Shown in pieces: positions 61,619-64,000 of a stretch of 64,000 nt of DNA. The notes beneath the pieces are model-generated. The model made no database searches and was not told where the DNA came from. It saw nothing but the letters and a program-made list of their open reading frames with translations. Every line of letters begins with the position of its first letter. Within the stretch, counting starts at the first letter, position 1. The stretch is taken from assembly GCA_900761995.1 (NCBI GenBank), contig CAAFEY010000184.1:1-64000 (forward strand). Direction: 5' to 3'. The stretch comes from an uncultured Collinsella sp. GTDB lineage: Bacteria > Actinomycetota > Coriobacteriia > Coriobacteriales > Coriobacteriaceae. A program made the position numbers and the translations under genes.

Positions 61619-63091
61619 TTACTTGGCCTGCTTATCGAGCGTGGGCTTCATGGCAATCAGGATTGCAGCGGCGACCACGGAGCCAATCACGATGTCCAGG
61701 CAGAACAGCGCGACGTTGTTGGTGGCAAGGGCGACGATAAAGCCACCGTGTGGGACGTAGCAGTCGATACTCTGGAAGGCGGCGAGTGCCGCACCCACGG
61801 CAGAGCCGATGCAGATGCCGGGCAGGGTGTGGCCAAGGTCCTTGACCGCGAAGGGGATAGCGCCCTCGGTGATGCCGATGCAGCCCATGAACAGTGCGGA
61901 GATACCCATCTGGCGATCGGCGTCATCGAACTTGTTCTTGGCAATGAGCGCTGCAAGACCGCAGGCAATCGGGGGAATGGCGACGGCGACGCGGAACATA
62001 CCGTTAGGGCCGTAGATGCCGGAGGCCATGATGGCCATAGTAAAGGTCGAAGCGGTCTTGTTGATGGGGCCACCCATATCGAAGGCGGTCATAACACCAA
62101 TGACCAGGCCCAGGACGACGGCGGAGCCGCCCTGCAGGCTACCGAGCACGCTGGTGAGCCAATCCATCACAAAGCCAAGCGGCGTGGCCAGGATGTAGAT
62201 GTAGGCCATGCCCAGGACGAGCGAGGTCAGAATCGGGATGATCAGGATCGGCATGATGGTCTGGATGGTGTTGTTGACCTTCCAGGTCTTCATCCAGCGG
62301 ACAAAGTAACCGCAGATGACAGCCATGATCATGGCGCCCAAGAAGCCAGTCGAAACGCTGTTGCCGCTCGGGGTGACGACGGCGTTGTTGACCAAGTAGC
62401 CCAGGACAAAACCGGGGGCGAGCGCGGGCTTGCCGGCCATCGAGTAGGCGATGTATGCCGCAAGCACCGGAATCATCATGGAAATACCGGCCATGCCGAT
62501 GGTATTAAGGCTCACCATCAACGGGTTGGTGACCTCCATACCGCTAGCACCAGCAGTACCGGATGCCAACGAGAAGGCGAGGAACACGCCACCGATAACG
62601 ACAATGGGGATAAAATAGGAAACGCCGGTATTGAATGCATTGAGCAGCGTCTTGCCAGGATCGGCAAAGATAGACTGCTTGGACGCCGGTGTCGGGGCCT
62701 GCGGGGCAGCGGAGACGGCCTTCTTCTCTGCCTTGGCCTCGGCCTTGGGCGCGTCAACGGCGCCACCCGTCGCCTTGATAATCTCAACAGCCTGGTCGAT
62801 GATCTTGACCGGATCGGCGATCACGTCGGAAGTACCGACCTTGAGGAACTTGCCCTCGGCCATCTTCTGCTCAAAACGGTCCTCGTTCTCGACACCCACG
62901 TCGACGGACTCCAGGACTAGGTCGGCGGAGTCCACGTCTTCCTGCGTGAGCTCATTCTCGATACCCAGGCCACCCTGAGCCTCGACCTTGCACTCGATGC
63001 CACGGGCGGCGCATTCATCCTGAATCGCCTTCTGGGCCATATACGTGTGGGCGATACCCACGGTACAGGCGGCAACGCCTACGATCTTCAT
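61619..63091 (-). CDS. PTS sugar transporter EIIBC, fructose family
   Basis: 490 residues. EIIB (1-100) carries the phospho-Cys in AACTVGIAHTYMAQ (Cys9), a linker rich in Ala, Lys and Pro (about 105-145), and EIIC with about nine hydrophobic segments including GGVFLAFSLASG, FLGAMIMAVICGYFVRWMK, FDMGGPINKTA, GITEGAIPFAV and YVPHGGFIVAL. Imports and phosphorylates a sugar of the fructose family. AGAGGGAA before the ATG chooses this start. First gene of the operon; EIIA is encoded last. Confidence 0.93.
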   Translation of the reverse strand: MKIVGVAACTVGIAHTYMAQKAIQDECAARGIECKVEAQGGLGIENELTQEDVDSADLVLESVDVGVENEDRFEQKMAEGKFLKVGTSDVIADPVKIIDQAVEIIKATGGAVDAPKAEAKAEKKAVSAAPQAPTPASKQSIFADPGKTLLNAFNTGVSYFIPIVVIGGVFLAFSLASGTAGASGMEVTNPLMVSLNTIGMAGISMMIPVLAAYIAYSMAGKPALAPGFVLGYLVNNAVVTPSGNSVSTGFLGAMIMAVICGYFVRWMKTWKVNNTIQTIMPILIIPILTSLVLGMAYIYILATPLGFVMDWLTSVLGSLQGGSAVVLGLVIGVMTAFDMGGPINKTASTFTMAIMASGIYGPNGMFRVAVAIPPIACGLAALIAKNKFDDADRQMGISALFMGCIGITEGAIPFAVKDLGHTLPGICIGSAVGAALAAFQSIDCYVPHGGFIVALATNNVALFCLDIVIGSVVAAAILIAMKPTLDKQAK

Positions 63092-63253
63092 TGCTTCCCT
63101 CTTTTCATAGAGTTGCGTGCGCAAGACACCGTTTGCGGAGGCCTCCGGAGCATCCCCTGCCGTTTGGACTTGCTGTCTTTTCGACAAGACCAATATAGGT
63201 GCTCGTTTTTCTTAATGCCAGCTTATTTCGGTAAACGCGCAGGTCAGAGCGTT

Positions 63254-63282
63254 GGTTATGCGATTTAGTTATGCGTTTAACC
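63254..63282. promoter_or_regulatory. Candidate LacI operator of the PTS operon
   Basis: GGTTATGCG...TTTAACC is an imperfect inverted repeat that also contains GTTATGCG twice, 14 bases apart. It lies in the 415-base divergent region between the PTS operon and a LacI gene. A possible operon promoter upstream is TTCTTG, 17 bases, TAAAAT on the minus strand near 63300-63330. Apart from a GGAGGCCTCC palindrome near 63137-63146, nothing else is recognisable in the gap. Confidence 0.4.
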
Positions 63283-63506
63283 AAAAATGAATCCTGCGAT
63301 TTTACCCTCGATTTCAAAAGTCAAGAAGTATTTGATTTTCTCGGTAGACGGCAGATACGCATGCCGGTCACAAATTTCGACCCCACCCGTATACCGCATT
63401 TGTTGCATACTCATATGAAAGGAAAAGGTCGCTCACCGAAGCGCATCCCTCACCAAGACTCAAAGTCATCATGTTGGAAAATGCTCATCTGTCGGAAGGA
63501 GTCGCT

Positions 63507-64000
63507 GTGGCAAAACAGCGCGTTACGATTGCAGACGTCGCTCGAGAGGCGGGAACCTCGACGGCAAGCGTCTCGTATTACCTCAACGACAAACGAGAAA
63601 AGCTTAGCGAGAAGACGCAGACAAAGATTGCGCGCGTCATCAAGGAACTCGGATACGTTCCCAACGCCCAAGCGCAAACGCTCACCGGCAAGCAGACCCA
63701 CGTCATCGCCATCATCATTTTGGATAACACCAACAAATGGGCGGGGCTCGTTCTCAATGGCATGGAGCAGGTCATGCTCCCCGCGGGCTACCAGACGGTC
63801 GTTTGCACGAGCAACTTTAACCCCGAGACCGAGCTCATGTACGTCGACAAGATGCTCTCGCTGGGCGTCGATGGCTTTATTATCCAGCCCACGGCAAACT
63901 TCAAAGCCGTGCACGACCGCATTAGACGCGCCGGCAAGCCGGTCGTCTTTTTCGATGCGGCCATCTATAGCCCAGGTACCAGCTGGATCAAAACCAACCT
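63507..64000 (+). CDS. LacI-family regulator, 5' part
   Basis: The frame from GTG is open to the right edge (164 codons seen). TIADVAREAGTSTASVSYYLN is a LacI helix-turn-helix, and ELGYVPNAQAQTLTGKQTHV the hinge, followed by the first half of the sugar-binding domain (MEQVMLPAGYQTVV, LSLGVDGFIIQPTA). AGGAG five bases before the GTG. It is divergent from the PTS-transketolase operon and is the likely repressor of it. Confidence 0.88.
   Translation, partial: MAKQRVTIADVAREAGTSTASVSYYLNDKREKLSEKTQTKIARVIKELGYVPNAQAQTLTGKQTHVIAIIILDNTNKWAGLVLNGMEQVMLPAGYQTVVCTSNFNPETELMYVDKMLSLGVDGFIIQPTANFKAVHDRIRRAGKPVVFFDAAIYSPGTSWIKTN

Noticed and set aside
60071..62920. A 949-codon open frame antisense to the GatZ-like and PTS genes
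   Set aside because: The opposite strand has two clear enzyme genes; the antisense peptide is low-complexity and His/Gly/Asp-rich.

Overview
The window reads as chromosomal DNA of a gut Coriobacteriia, most likely Collinsella or a close relative. This is an inference from high GC, Gram-positive surface proteins with LANTGD or MPDTGD sorting signals, an LtaS-type polymerase, a small bacterial SRP RNA and the overall gene content. No phage, insertion sequence, transposase, integrase or CRISPR array was seen.

Layout. 1-7.5 kb: 3' part of rlmKL, then a leftward potassium block (kup, a 64-residue membrane protein, a KdpD-like kinase lacking its usual N-terminal sensor, kdpE) and a nitroreductase. 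7.6-22.4 kb: an LtaS-like sulfatase, a 1,362-residue wall-anchored protein, a flavodoxin-like protein, a heterodimeric ABC exporter, and a tandem pair of coiled-coil wall proteins. 22.2-34.4 kb: SRP RNA and a 3,981-residue pilin-like adhesin; a run of nine G lies between its likely -35 and -10 boxes. 35-41.7 kb: a TadA-glycerate kinase fusion, tRNA-Ser, TetR, lemA, ilvE, a DedA protein and cysE. 41.8-51.5 kb: a MarR-controlled second heterodimeric exporter, a second nitroreductase, two uncharacterised proteins, a degenerate NtrC-type regulator, and a YeiH-type transporter divergent from a GntR regulator. 51.6-57 kb: glmS, a LacI regulator, a HAD phosphatase and larE. 57-64 kb: a leftward sugar operon (PTS EIIBC, GatZ-like protein, FSA-type transaldolase, split transketolase, PTS EIIA) divergent from a LacI regulator cut by the window end.

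The least expected signal is between genes. The intergenic DNA carries several families of long imperfect palindromes, mostly just 3' of genes. Two families keep short internal sequence blocks while their helices change with base pairing kept: one near 10.0, 14.9 and 22.2 kb, the other near 56.8 and 60.1 kb. A third is a short palindrome with a fixed AGGGAC(A/T)G core inside arms of different sequence. These look like undescribed structured RNA or palindromic DNA elements. The poly-G promoter of the adhesin is the clearest candidate for phase-variable surface expression.

Limits: all names rest on motifs recognised by eye; no database search, folding or alignment program was run. Starts were chosen from visible Shine-Dalgarno sequences and can be off by a few codons.
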